A stretch of 64,000 nt of DNA from NCBI RefSeq assembly GCF_000321415.2, contig NC_019902.2:2728001-2792000 (forward strand), in the 5' to 3' direction. Below the pieces are notes generated by a model. The model was not told the DNA's origin. It saw only the letters and a program-made list of their open reading frames with translations, and did no database searches. The translations under genes were made by a program, and so were the position numbers. Each line of letters opens with the position of its first letter. Position 1 is the stretch's first letter. This document shows positions 17,600 to 26,566 of this stretch, one piece after another. This DNA is from Thioalkalivibrio nitratireducens DSM 14787. GTDB lineage: Bacteria; Pseudomonadota; Gammaproteobacteria; Ectothiorhodospirales; Ectothiorhodospiraceae.

Positions 17600-18684
17600 C
17601 GGAGTCTTCCGCGCGCGACGATCAGCAGCATGAACAAGGGCACCCCAACCAGCGCGGTCACGATTCCGATCGGAATAATCACACCCGGTATCAACGACTT
17701 GCTGGCGACCGATGCCAACGACAGCATCAACGCGCCGGCGAGCGCACTGCCGGGAAGGTAGAAACGGTGATCCTCGCCCAGCGCCAGGCGCGCGATGTGC
17801 GGCCCGACCAGGCCCACGAATCCGATGGTACCGACGAACGCCAGCGCGGTGCCGGCCAGCAGGCTGACCCGCAGCAGGACCACCAGACGCAGGCGCTCGA
17901 CATGGATGCCGAAACTCTGCGCCTGCCCTTCCCCACTGCGCAGCGCCGTCATCGCCCACACGCCACGCAGGGAAAAGACCAGGCAGATGGCGAGCACGAT
18001 CGCAACGATGGTGATGTTGTTCCAGTTGGCGCGGCCCAGACTGCCCATGGTCCAGAACACGATCTGTTGCAGCGTGTCGCCGTCGGCGACGTACTGCATC
18101 AACCACACCAGCGCCTCGAAGGTGAACAGCAGCGCGATCCCGAACAGCACGATGCTGTCGGTGGAAGCGCCCCATGCCCGGACCAGCATCAGGATCAGCA
18201 GCGTGGCCCCGGCGGCAGCAAGAAAAGCCATCGCGGGAACGGCGAGATTCTCGCCGAGCAGCGGCAGGTGCAGGCCGAGCACGATCGCGACCGCGGCACC
18301 GAAAGTGGCGGCGGCCGCCACGCCGAGCGTGAACGGACTGGCGAGGGGGTTGTTGAGCACGGTCTGCATCTCCGCGCCCGCGAGCCCGAGCGCGGCGCCG
18401 ACGATCACCGCCATCACTGCATAAGGCAGACGCACGTCCCACAGGATGACCTCGCGCGCGGGATCGAGTGCGCCACGATCAAAAAGGCCAGTCCAGATGT
18501 CGGCCAGTGGAAACAACGACGGTCCGGTCGCGACGTCCCAGATGAAGGAAAGCATGAGCGCCAGCCCGAAGCCCAGCAACGTGGCCCAGCGCGTGAACAC
18601 GAAACGCCGGTAGCGTCGACCCAGCGGCTCGTTCACCGCTGTTTCCGCCTGCCGCTCGCCCACCGGGGCCAACGCCTCGCTCAT
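17596..18684 (-). CDS. FecCD-family ABC permease
   Basis: 362 aa with about nine or ten hydrophobic helices after a 25-residue polar N-terminus. FecCD/BtuC family segments are NNPLASPFTLGVAAAATFGA, VGTIGFVGLVGPHIARL and the C-terminal IPIGIVTALVGVPLF. ATG 18684 overlaps the binding-protein stop. Only one permease gene is present, so it is expected to act as a homodimer, as BtuC does, rather than a FecC/FecD heterodimer. Confidence 0.91.
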   Translation of the reverse strand: MSEALAPVGERQAETAVNEPLGRRYRRFVFTRWATLLGFGLALMLSFIWDVATGPSLFPLADIWTGLFDRGALDPAREVILWDVRLPYAVMAVIVGAALGLAGAEMQTVLNNPLASPFTLGVAAAATFGAAVAIVLGLHLPLLGENLAVPAMAFLAAAGATLLILMLVRAWGASTDSIVLFGIALLFTFEALVWLMQYVADGDTLQQIVFWTMGSLGRANWNNITIVAIVLAICLVFSLRGVWAMTALRSGEGQAQSFGIHVERLRLVVLLRVSLLAGTALAFVGTIGFVGLVGPHIARLALGEDHRFYLPGSALAGALMLSLASVASKSLIPGVIIPIGIVTALVGVPLFMLLIVARGRLR

Positions 18685-19790
18685 TGCAGGCCAACCCAGT
18701 AGGTCCCGTCTAACGGCACCGGCTGGAAGCGCTCGTGGAGCATCCGCAGCGTCGCGTCGGGGTCGAGGTCGTGAAACAGGTCCGGATGCAGCCACTTTGC
18801 GAAAACCTGGACCGCGGCAACGTTCAACGGCGAGGTATAGAAGTGGTGCCAGATGCCGAATGCGCGGCCGTCGCCGATGGCCTTCAGGCCCGATATGCCG
18901 CGCCGTTGGGTCGCACGCCGCAGCGAGTCCCGCGCAACCTTCTGCGTCACGCCGGCGCCGAGCACGATGTTGCGTGCGCCGTCATCCGCGTCGCGACCGA
19001 TGGCGGTGCCAATGTACACCTCCGGCTGCTCGGTGAGCAGGAACTCCAGACTCAGCGTGCCGTGGGTGCCGGGGATCAGTTCCCGTGCGATGTTGCGACC
19101 GCCGGCCAGTTCAACGAAGCGCCCCATCATGCCGTCGCCCATGGTCGAGCAGCACTCCTGGGACAGTCCCACGTGGTTTTCGATGAACACGCTCGGACGC
19201 CCCGTCGTCGCATCGGCGAGGCGCGCCGTGACGCGCTCCAGCTCCCACCGGTACAGATGGAGGAATTCCTGCGCCTCGGCCCGCCGACCAAGCGCCTCGC
19301 CAAGCAGCGCAATGCTCGGCGGAGTGTTGAGGATCGGCTCGCTGCGAAAATCGATGAACAGCACCGCAACGCCGGCAGCCTCCAGGCGCCGCAGCGTTTC
19401 TCGGTCGTGCGGCGACGGGCCGTGCCCTTCGAGTCCGAAAATCGCGAGATCGGCGCGAAGCGCAAGCGCCTGTTCGATGCTGAAACTCTCGCCGGTGCTG
19501 CGGCCGGTCCGCACGATGTCGTCGATCTCCGGAAAGCGCTCGCGGTACTGCGCGTAGCTGGCCGGATCGAAGCGCTCGAACTCGCCGAGCATGCCGACCA
19601 CCCGAGCCAGCGGGTCCTCGCGTTCGAGGATCGCCAGCGCCGGCACGAAACGCCCTTCGCCGAGCAGGATGCGCTCCACTGGGTCGGGCAGCACCACCTC
19701 CCGGCCCGCCAGATCGACAACGGTCCGCTCGGACCCGAGCGCCGCTCCGGCGATGAGAAAGAGCAGCAGGAACCGCAGCAGGGGATGCAT
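18681..19790 (-). CDS. Periplasmic iron-complex binding protein
   Basis: 369 aa with an N-terminal signal peptide (core LLRFLLLFLIAGAALG; no lipobox Cys). TroA/FepB-type segments follow: TVVDLAGREVVLPDPVERIL at the start of the mature protein, then RADLAIFGLEG and EQPEVYIG. It should deliver a ferric chelate or similar ligand to the adjacent permease. Its start region adjoins the receptor stop at 19790 and its stop overlaps the permease ATG, giving the order receptor, binding protein, permease, ATPase, DUF2218. Confidence 0.9.
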   Translation of the reverse strand: MHPLLRFLLLFLIAGAALGSERTVVDLAGREVVLPDPVERILLGEGRFVPALAILEREDPLARVVGMLGEFERFDPASYAQYRERFPEIDDIVRTGRSTGESFSIEQALALRADLAIFGLEGHGPSPHDRETLRRLEAAGVAVLFIDFRSEPILNTPPSIALLGEALGRRAEAQEFLHLYRWELERVTARLADATTGRPSVFIENHVGLSQECCSTMGDGMMGRFVELAGGRNIARELIPGTHGTLSLEFLLTEQPEVYIGTAIGRDADDGARNIVLGAGVTQKVARDSLRRATQRRGISGLKAIGDGRAFGIWHHFYTSPLNVAAVQVFAKWLHPDLFHDLDPDATLRMLHERFQPVPLDGTYWVGLQ

Positions 19791-21838
19791 CAGAACTGCC
19801 AGGTCAGGTTGAGACGGACATCGCGCCCCGGTTCCGGGTAACCGAGAACGGAGTCCCCGCTGCTGAGCCCGTACGTGGACTGATCGAAATAGAACTCGTC
19901 GAACAGATTGTTCACCGCCAGGGTCACGCGCAGCCTGTCATGTCCCAGGGGTTGCCAGTTGGCGTGCACGTCGTGAACGGTGTAGGAGTCCTTCACGAGC
20001 GTGACCACGCCTGCAGCGTTCCTGTGTTCGTGCTTCTCCACCACGCGCGCATTCCACCCGAGGTCCAGGTTCCAGGCAGGAACCACGTAGCCGAGATTAA
20101 GTAGCCAAGTCCGGCCGGTCGATACGCCGAGGCTGAAGTTGGTGTCGTCGAGATCGACCCCGTTGAGCTTGGGCCGGGCCTGCGCCACCGATGCGCCAAC
20201 GCGGAGATGGCCCGCGCGGTACTCGCCGCCGACTTCGTAGCCATCGGATTTGACCTGGCCTACGTTGCCGCGGAAATGATCGTTGGGCGACTCGAACGTT
20301 CGCCGATAGTCGATGAAGTCGTCGATCGTCATGCGAAAAACGGCGACCTTCAGATCCCAGGGTCCGCTGCGGTAGTTCGCTCCCAGCTCGACGTTTGTCG
20401 CCGTTTCCGGCCCCAGGCTGGGATGGGCGGCGTACATGCTCGCGTTATCCACACCACCGCCGTTGTCGATGAAGAAGGCCTCGCCCAGTCCGACACCGCG
20501 TTTCGTCCGCGAGGCGCCGAGACGGAAGCTCAGCGCGTCGGTGGCCAGCCAGGTCACCGCGGCATTCGGGCTCAGTCCGCTGCTCGAAAAATCCTGGCCA
20601 TAGGGATCGGTATAGTCGTACCAGTCATAACGCGCGCCGAGGTCCAGCAGGAACATCGAGCCGAGCGGCATGTCCGTCTCGACAAGAATTCCGCTGACAC
20701 GCGCGCTTTCTTCCGAGGTGTTGGCGCGCCCGATGTTCTCCTTCACGACTCCGGTCATCACCGGGTTGACCGCCCTGGCCTTGCGGTCGTGGTGATTCAG
20801 GCCGTAACGCAAGCGCGCGCTCCCGAGGTCGGAGGTCAGCAACGCATTCACCCCTTCGACCGTGAGCTCCTCACCGTATCGGTAACCTGCCGGTTTCGCG
20901 AAAATGGGAGCGACATTCGTGCGAGCGTTGGAGGTTTCATCGAGGAAGCCGGTGAGTTCGACCGCCGGCAGCCGATCGGCACCGTCGAACCGATATCCAA
21001 CGGTGACCGTATCCTGTTCGAGTTTCTGCGGCATCGCGACGTTGCTGGCGACCGGGTGCGCGAAACCGACCATGTGCGGACGCAGAAAGCGGGTACCCTC
21101 GTCGCTGATCCCATGGTAGCCGAGCGACAGCGCGTGGGCCGGCGCCGGGTGCCAGTTGAATTTCGCGAGGGTGCTGTTCTGTTCCGACGCGGTCTGCGGC
21201 TGCGTATTGCCGTCACCATCCCTGTAGTCGCGCGTTTCGTTGCGGTTGCGGGACACAAGGAAATCCAGATCGCCGGCCAACTCACCGTAGACCGCGGCGC
21301 CAACACGATCGCCTTTGTTGGACGACAGCCCTCCAGTCAGGAGGCCACCGAAGCTCTGACCAGGGCGTAGCAGGTCGCGCGCATCCCTGGTCGTCATGCG
21401 TACCGATCCGGCCAGTCCGCCCGGGCCCACGCTCGCGACCGTGCCGCCCTTGTCGATTTCGATCCGCTTGAGCAGGCTTGGATCCATCATCACGCGTCCC
21501 TGGTGATGGTAGATGTTGCCCCCCTGCGGAACGCCGTCGAGGGTAAAGGTCAACAGCATGTCCTCGATCCCGCGGACGTAGATTTTCTGGGCGATGGCAT
21601 TGCCACCGCCGCCGACGCTGACGCCGACCTCGTTCTGCAGGGCTTCACGGACATCCCGAACAGCGCGCGCGCGGAGTTCATCGCCGGTGACAACGACAGT
21701 GGCATCGCTAAAAGCCTGCCCGCTGACAACGACGGTGTCGAGCACGGTTTCCTGTGCCAGCGCCCCGCCGGGCAGCATGGCAGCCACGGCGGCAGCGACG
21801 AGCTTCGGTCGAAAAGCATGGGAGTTGGCCCTGAGCAT
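19790..21838 (-). CDS. TonB-dependent outer-membrane receptor
   Basis: 682 aa from ATG 21838 (MLRANSHAF), which gives a proper signal peptide ending GGALAQE; upstream in-frame extension would run through the promoter. A TonB box-like VLDTVVVSGQ follows directly. The plug domain includes YVRGIEDMLLTFTLDGVPQG and GPGGLAGSVRM. The rest is a 22-strand-type barrel ending in the expected terminal aromatic (RLNLTWQF). As the first gene of the uptake operon it probably imports a ferric siderophore. The ligand is inferred from neighbours only. Confidence 0.92.
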   Translation of the reverse strand: MLRANSHAFRPKLVAAAVAAMLPGGALAQETVLDTVVVSGQAFSDATVVVTGDELRARAVRDVREALQNEVGVSVGGGGNAIAQKIYVRGIEDMLLTFTLDGVPQGGNIYHHQGRVMMDPSLLKRIEIDKGGTVASVGPGGLAGSVRMTTRDARDLLRPGQSFGGLLTGGLSSNKGDRVGAAVYGELAGDLDFLVSRNRNETRDYRDGDGNTQPQTASEQNSTLAKFNWHPAPAHALSLGYHGISDEGTRFLRPHMVGFAHPVASNVAMPQKLEQDTVTVGYRFDGADRLPAVELTGFLDETSNARTNVAPIFAKPAGYRYGEELTVEGVNALLTSDLGSARLRYGLNHHDRKARAVNPVMTGVVKENIGRANTSEESARVSGILVETDMPLGSMFLLDLGARYDWYDYTDPYGQDFSSSGLSPNAAVTWLATDALSFRLGASRTKRGVGLGEAFFIDNGGGVDNASMYAAHPSLGPETATNVELGANYRSGPWDLKVAVFRMTIDDFIDYRRTFESPNDHFRGNVGQVKSDGYEVGGEYRAGHLRVGASVAQARPKLNGVDLDDTNFSLGVSTGRTWLLNLGYVVPAWNLDLGWNARVVEKHEHRNAAGVVTLVKDSYTVHDVHANWQPLGHDRLRVTLAVNNLFDEFYFDQSTYGLSSGDSVLGYPEPGRDVRLNLTWQF

Positions 21839-21896
21839 GGATGTGAACCTCGCACGGCATGACCCGATCCAGCCGCGACCGAAAAGGCGAGTGGCG

Positions 21897-21930
21897 ATCA
21901 TACCAGATGTGAATGAGAACGGTTTGTATT
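21897..21930. promoter_or_regulatory. Candidate promoter/Fur-like operator between the receptor and AraC genes
   Basis: On the minus strand a -10-like TATGAT lies at 21897-21902, 59 nt before the receptor ATG. Immediately upstream is GTGAATGAGAACGGTTTGT (21910-21928), which keeps about 10 of 19 positions of the enteric Fur box. A Fur or AraC operator here would fit an iron-uptake operon, but the match is partial and no strong -35 was found. Confidence 0.33.
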
Positions 21931-21993
21931 TGCGATTTCTGGCGGCTAGTATTGCATCCCGCCACCGCACAACCGTTTGCCAGGGCAAGAAAG

Positions 21994-23020
21994 ATGTTTG
22001 AGCGAACCGACTTATCGGGCGACCGGACGGCGCCGCAGCAACTCATTCGCAATCGCGATCTGCTGGCGATGTCGAACGACATCGGACCGGATTACCGAAT
22101 CGTCGCTCCCCGCCCGACCCCGGAACAGCCGGCCCTGCGCGGCCGCGTGAGCCATGTGCGGATGCGGCCGGGCCTGTACCTGCACAGCACCGACGTGCTC
22201 GATCTGCGCACGATGGCGGTCCAGGTTTCCCTGGCCCGGCAGCTGAATGTCGTGCTGGTGCTCAACGGAGAGATCGACGTGTCGTTCGATGCCCGGCAGC
22301 TGCGACTCGCTGCCGCCCAAGCCCGGCGAGGCCGTGGTGCGGAAGGGGCCCTGATCGCGATGCCGGAACAGACACTGTTCTCACGCACGTTCCACGAGGG
22401 TCGGCGCGAACGCAAGATCAGCATCTCGGTGGACCTGGCCTGGCTTGCAGACAGCGGTCTGGAACCGTTCCACGCGACTGGGTCGCTGCTCGACGCCTTT
22501 GCCGACGGTCGGCTCGCGATCGCACGCTGGCGCCCCTCGGCAAAGGCCATCGCGCTGGCGGAGCAGATACACAACCCGCCGCCCTACGCCCCACCCTTGC
22601 GCAACCTGTACCTGGAAAGCCGGGCCATCGACATCCTCACCGAGGCATTGCTGCCGGCCACGGGCGTGGCGCCGCGAGCCCGAGAGGCGGCTGCGGCCGA
22701 GGGATCAGTTGCGGATGCGGGAGTTGCGGGACTTCCTCGACCAGAACCCTGACCTGCCCCTTTCGCTCGACGCGGTTGCCTCGCGGGCAGGCAGCAACCC
22801 CAGCACGCTGCAGAAACACTTCCGCGCGGCCTTCGGCATGACGGTGTTCGAGTACCTGCGGGAACGCAATCTCCACCGGGCACGCAGAGCGCTGGAACAG
22901 GACGGCGTGTCCGTGAGCATAGCGGCCGATATCGCCGGCTACAGCAGCGCTGCCAACTTCGCCACTGCCTATCGCCGGCGCTTTGGCATCACGCCGAAGC
23001 AGTCGAAATCCTGGATCTAG
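21994..23020 (+). pseudogene. AraC-family regulator (PchR-like) interrupted by a frameshift
   Basis: The N-terminal ligand-sensing half reads from ATG 21994 (MFERTDLSG) in frame 1 to a stop at 22752. The DNA-binding half is in frame 2: PLSLDAVASRAGSNPSTLQK and SVSIAADIAGYSSAANFATA are the two helix-turn-helix motifs, ending at 23020. Joining them needs one base change in frame at about 22665-22700, in a GC-rich run. Intact, it would be about 340 aa, like PchR-type activators of siderophore receptors, and it is divergent from the receptor. Either the regulator is genuinely inactivated or the sequence has an indel error. Confidence 0.82.
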
Positions 23021-23246
23021 TCGGGTGACCGCGGGTGATTGCTCACCCGCGGTTCCCGCAGCTCCGGACGCGCCCGAAAAGCGGTCCGAGCGCTGGAATC
23101 GCCGCCAGGCGTTCGTCCACCGCCTGACCCGGCGAGTCACCATGGGCTTGCAAAGGCCACCTGCACCCTGAGCTGTCCCGGGGAGGCGCGGTGTGGCGGA
23201 TGACGGCTTTCGGCCTCTTACGCCCTACCGGGCCGCATGGGCTCCA

Positions 23247-23355
23247 GCCGGGAGCGGGATGGACGTGATACGGACCGTCGGCGGCCATGGATGGCCGCCG
23301 CAGGTTGCCCAGGGACGGCTCGAGCGTGCCCGGTCACGTCCATCCCGCTCCGGGC
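23247..23355. repeat. Nested palindrome downstream of lpdA
   Basis: An 18-bp perfect inverted repeat (GGAGCGGGATGGACGTGA at 23251-23268, complement at 23334-23351) extends to about 22 bp with one mismatch. It encloses a second perfect hairpin, GGCGGCCAT (23280-23288) and ATGGCCGCC (23291-23299), with a 2-nt loop. It lies between the AraC relic and the lpdA stop, so it could serve as a terminator-like structure for lpdA although it lacks a T-tract, or be a small palindromic repeat element. No flanking direct duplication was seen. Confidence 0.7.
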
Positions 23356-23374
23356 CTAGCACGACGCGCCGGAC

Positions 23375-25174
23375 TCAGCGCTTGCGCGGCGGCATGATGT
23401 CGGTGATCGAGCCGTGCGCGACCTCGGCGGCGAAGGCGACCGTCTCGGACAGCGTCGGATGCGGGTGCACGGTCAGGCCGATGTCCTCCATGTCGGCGCC
23501 CATCTCCAGTGCGAGCATCGCCTCGCCGATCAGGTCGCCGGCGTTCGGCCCGACGATGCCGGCGCCGATCACCCGGCCATCGGCGTCGAACAGCAGCTTG
23601 GTCATGCCGTCGTCGGCACCCAGCGCCAGCGCACGGCCTGAAGCGGCCCAGGGGAACACGCCCTTGGTGTACTCGATGCCGTCGCGCTTCGCGTCGTCCT
23701 CGGTCACGCCCATCCAGGCGACTTCGGGGTGCGTGTAGGCCACCGACGGGATCGCGCGGGCGTCGAAGTGCACCTTGTTGTGCCCGGCGATCACCTCGGC
23801 GGCCACCTTGCCCTCGTGGGTCGCCTTGTGCGCGAGCATCGGCTGGCCGACGATGTCGCCGATCGCGAAAATGTGCTCGACGTTCGTTCGCTGCTGGCTG
23901 TCGACCTCGATGAAGCCGCGGTCGGTCACCTGCACGCCCGCGGCCTCGGCGCCGATCTGCTGGCCGTTCGGGCTGCGCCCGACCGCAACCAGCACCCGGT
24001 CGAAGACGTCCTTCTCCGGAAGATCCTTCGCCTCGCCCTCGAAACGCACCTCGATTCCGGCCTTGACGGCCTTCGCCTCGGCGACCTTGCTCTTCAGGAG
24101 GATGTTCTCGTAGCGCTTGCGAATGCGCTTCTCGAGCGGCCGCACCAGGTCGCGGTCGGCACCGAGCATCAGGGTGTCGGCCAATTCGACCACGGTGACC
24201 TTGCTGCCGAGCGCGTCGTAGACGCAGGCCATCTCGAGCCCGATGATGCCGCCGCCAACGACCAGCAGGCGCTTCGGGATGTCGGCCAACTCCAGCGCCC
24301 CGGTCGAATCCATCACCCGCGGGTCGTCCCAGGGGAAGCCGGAAAGGCGCACCGCACGCGAGCCGGCCGCGATGATCGCGTGTTCGAAGCCGATCACCTG
24401 CCGGCCATCGGGGCCTTCGACCGCGAGTTCATGGGCCGACGCGAACTGCCCAACGCCCTGCACCACCCGGACCTTGCGCTGCTTCGCCAGACCCTTCAGC
24501 CCCTGCGTCAGCTTGCCCACCGTGCCGGACTTGTACTTGCGCAGCCCTTCGAGGTCGATCTTCGGCTTGCCGAACGCGATGCCGAATTGCGCGAAGCGCT
24601 CGGCCTCGTCGATCACTTCCGCCGCGTGCAGCAATGCCTTCGACGGGATGCAGCCGACGTTCAGACAGACGCCGCCGATCTCCGGGTAGCGCTCGACCAT
24701 GATCGCGTCGAGCCCGAGATCCGCCGCGCGGAAAGCCGCGGTGTAGCCGCCGGGGCCGGAGCCCAGCACCAGCACCTGGCACTGCAGATCGGTGTTGCCG
24801 GAATCGGCCTTCGCGGCGGACGCCGGCTTACTTCCCGATGCGCGGGACTTCTCCGACGATGCCGCCTGGGCCGCACCTACACGCCCGTCGTCTTCTCCCG
24901 GGGCCGCCTCGCCGTCATCCGCGGAGGTCTCGCCGGAGACCTCCAGCTCGAGGATGGGGTCGCCTTCCGACACCCGATCACCCACCTTCACCTGCATCGA
25001 TTTCACGGTGCCCGCCTGCGGCGCCGGGATGTCCATGCTGGCCTTGTCGGATTCCAGCGTGATCATCGGGTCTTCCGGGGCGATCGTGTCCCCCGGGTGC
25101 ACCAGGATCTCGATGATCTCGACGTCGTCGAATTCACCGATGTCCGGGACCTTGATGGTCGTCGTGTTGCTCAT
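23375..25174 (-). CDS. lpdA: Dihydrolipoamide dehydrogenase (E3) with N-terminal lipoyl domain
   Basis: 599 aa. It re-oxidises dihydrolipoamide in the pyruvate dehydrogenase complex, using FAD and NAD. Residues 1-80 form a lipoyl domain with the modified lysine in ESDKASMDIP. An Ala/Ser/Gly/Glu-rich linker of about 40-45 residues follows. The E3 part begins LQCQVLVLGSGPGGYTAAFR (FAD-binding), carries the redox disulfide in GGVCLNVGCIPSK and ends with the interface active site HPHPTLSE. E. coli Lpd lacks the lipoyl domain; this longer form is common in other beta- and gammaproteobacteria. It is the last gene of the operon. Confidence 0.95.
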   Translation of the reverse strand: MSNTTTIKVPDIGEFDDVEIIEILVHPGDTIAPEDPMITLESDKASMDIPAPQAGTVKSMQVKVGDRVSEGDPILELEVSGETSADDGEAAPGEDDGRVGAAQAASSEKSRASGSKPASAAKADSGNTDLQCQVLVLGSGPGGYTAAFRAADLGLDAIMVERYPEIGGVCLNVGCIPSKALLHAAEVIDEAERFAQFGIAFGKPKIDLEGLRKYKSGTVGKLTQGLKGLAKQRKVRVVQGVGQFASAHELAVEGPDGRQVIGFEHAIIAAGSRAVRLSGFPWDDPRVMDSTGALELADIPKRLLVVGGGIIGLEMACVYDALGSKVTVVELADTLMLGADRDLVRPLEKRIRKRYENILLKSKVAEAKAVKAGIEVRFEGEAKDLPEKDVFDRVLVAVGRSPNGQQIGAEAAGVQVTDRGFIEVDSQQRTNVEHIFAIGDIVGQPMLAHKATHEGKVAAEVIAGHNKVHFDARAIPSVAYTHPEVAWMGVTEDDAKRDGIEYTKGVFPWAASGRALALGADDGMTKLLFDADGRVIGAGIVGPNAGDLIGEAMLALEMGADMEDIGLTVHPHPTLSETVAFAAEVAHGSITDIMPPRKR

Positions 25175-25201
25175 CCGCGGATTCCCCGATTTGAATGGGT
25201 G

Positions 25202-26530
25202 CTACAGCAGCATGCGGCGCATGTCGGACAACAGGCCCGCCAGTGTCGTTGTGAAGCGCGCGCCCAGAGCACCGTCGATCACCCGGTGATCGTAGGACAG
25301 CGCAATCGGCAGGATCAGGCGCGGCTCGAAGGCCTCGCCATTCCAGACCGGCCGGATCGACGAACGCGAGATGCCGAGGATCGCGACCTCCGGGGCGTTC
25401 ACGATCGGCGTGAACTGCGTACCACCGATGCCGCCGAGGCTGGAGATCGTCAGGCAGCCGCCCTGCAAGTCCTTGGTTTTCAGCTTGCGGTCACGCGCGC
25501 GCTCGGACAGTTCCATCAGCTCCCGCGCGAGGTCGACCAGGCTCTTGCGATCGACATCGCGCACCACCGGCACGACCAGGCCTTCCGGCGTATCGACCGC
25601 GACCCCAAGGTGGTAGTACTGCTTGATGATCAGGTTCTCGCCGGTCGCATCCAGCGAGGCGTTGAAACGCGGGTACTGCTTCAACGCGGAGACCACGGCC
25701 TTCATCAGGAACGGCAGGAAGGTGACCTTCAGCCCCTTTTTCTCGTACTCGGTCTTCAGCGACTTGCGGAAATCCTCCAGCTCGGTGATGTCCGCCTCGT
25801 CGAACTGGGTGACATGCGGAACGCTCACCCAGTTGCGGTGCAGGTTCTTGCCGGTCAGCTTGTTGATCTTGGTCAGCGGCTGGGTCTCGATCGGGCCGAA
25901 CTGGCTGAAGTCGATATCGGGCATCGGTTCGACCCCCAGCCCCGGCCCCGCGCCCTGGCTCAGCGCACGCTTCACGAACCCCTGCACATCCTCGCGCAGG
26001 ATCCGCTTCTTGCGCCCGCTGCCTTCGACCTTGCCCAGGTCCACGCCCAGTTCCCGGGCAAAGCGGCGCACCGCCGGCGACGCGTGGGCCTTGCGGAAGG
26101 CCTCTTCATCGGCAATGTGTGCGGTGGGCGAAGGGCGTGGGCTGGCGCCCCGCGCCGGACCTGCGGCCCCGGCCTTCGGTTCCGGTTCCGGTTCCGGTTC
26201 CGACTCAGCCTTTTCCGTTCGCGGAGCCGGTTCGCGCGGAGCTTCCGCTTTCGGCTCGTCACCGCCACCCGCAGCATCCTTCCCGGCCGTCTCCGCCTCC
26301 AGGTCGAGGATCGTGTCGCCTTCCGAGACGCGGTCGCCCACATTCACCTTCAGCGCCTTGACCACACCACCCTGCGGGGATGGGATCTCCATTGAGGCCT
26401 TGTCCGATTCCAGCGCGATCAACGGGTCCTCGGGCGCTATCCGGTCGCCGACCCCGACCAGCACTTCGATGATCTCGACGTCCTTGAAATCACCGATGTC
26501 CGGGACATCCACGGTAATGATCTCGCTCAT
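25202..26530 (-). CDS. aceF: Dihydrolipoamide acetyltransferase (E2 of pyruvate dehydrogenase)
   Basis: 442 aa, the core of the pyruvate dehydrogenase complex. A single lipoyl domain (residues 1-78, lipoyl Lys in ESDKASMEIP) is followed by a Glu/Pro/Ala linker with an EP repeat, and a peripheral subunit-binding domain (SPAVRRFARELGVDLGKVEG). The catalytic domain ends in the active-site motif SYDHRVIDGALG. With one lipoyl domain it is shorter than the three-domain E. coli E2 (630 aa). It is 36 bp downstream of aceE and 27 bp upstream of lpdA. Confidence 0.95.
   Translation of the reverse strand: MSEIITVDVPDIGDFKDVEIIEVLVGVGDRIAPEDPLIALESDKASMEIPSPQGGVVKALKVNVGDRVSEGDTILDLEAETAGKDAAGGGDEPKAEAPREPAPRTEKAESEPEPEPEPKAGAAGPARGASPRPSPTAHIADEEAFRKAHASPAVRRFARELGVDLGKVEGSGRKKRILREDVQGFVKRALSQGAGPGLGVEPMPDIDFSQFGPIETQPLTKINKLTGKNLHRNWVSVPHVTQFDEADITELEDFRKSLKTEYEKKGLKVTFLPFLMKAVVSALKQYPRFNASLDATGENLIIKQYYHLGVAVDTPEGLVVPVVRDVDRKSLVDLARELMELSERARDRKLKTKDLQGGCLTISSLGGIGGTQFTPIVNAPEVAILGISRSSIRPVWNGEAFEPRLILPIALSYDHRVIDGALGARFTTTLAGLLSDMRRMLL
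26178..26201. repeat. GGTTCC hexamer repeat (4 units) in the aceF linker
   Basis: Four perfect, contiguous GGTTCC units lie in the part of aceF that encodes the flexible linker; on the coding strand they read as Glu-Pro dipeptides. Being a multiple of three, copy-number slippage would lengthen or shorten the linker without a frameshift. Confidence 0.85.
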
Positions 26531-26566
26531 TTCGGCTCCTGGGACGGAAAAACGGCGGCAGCTGCG

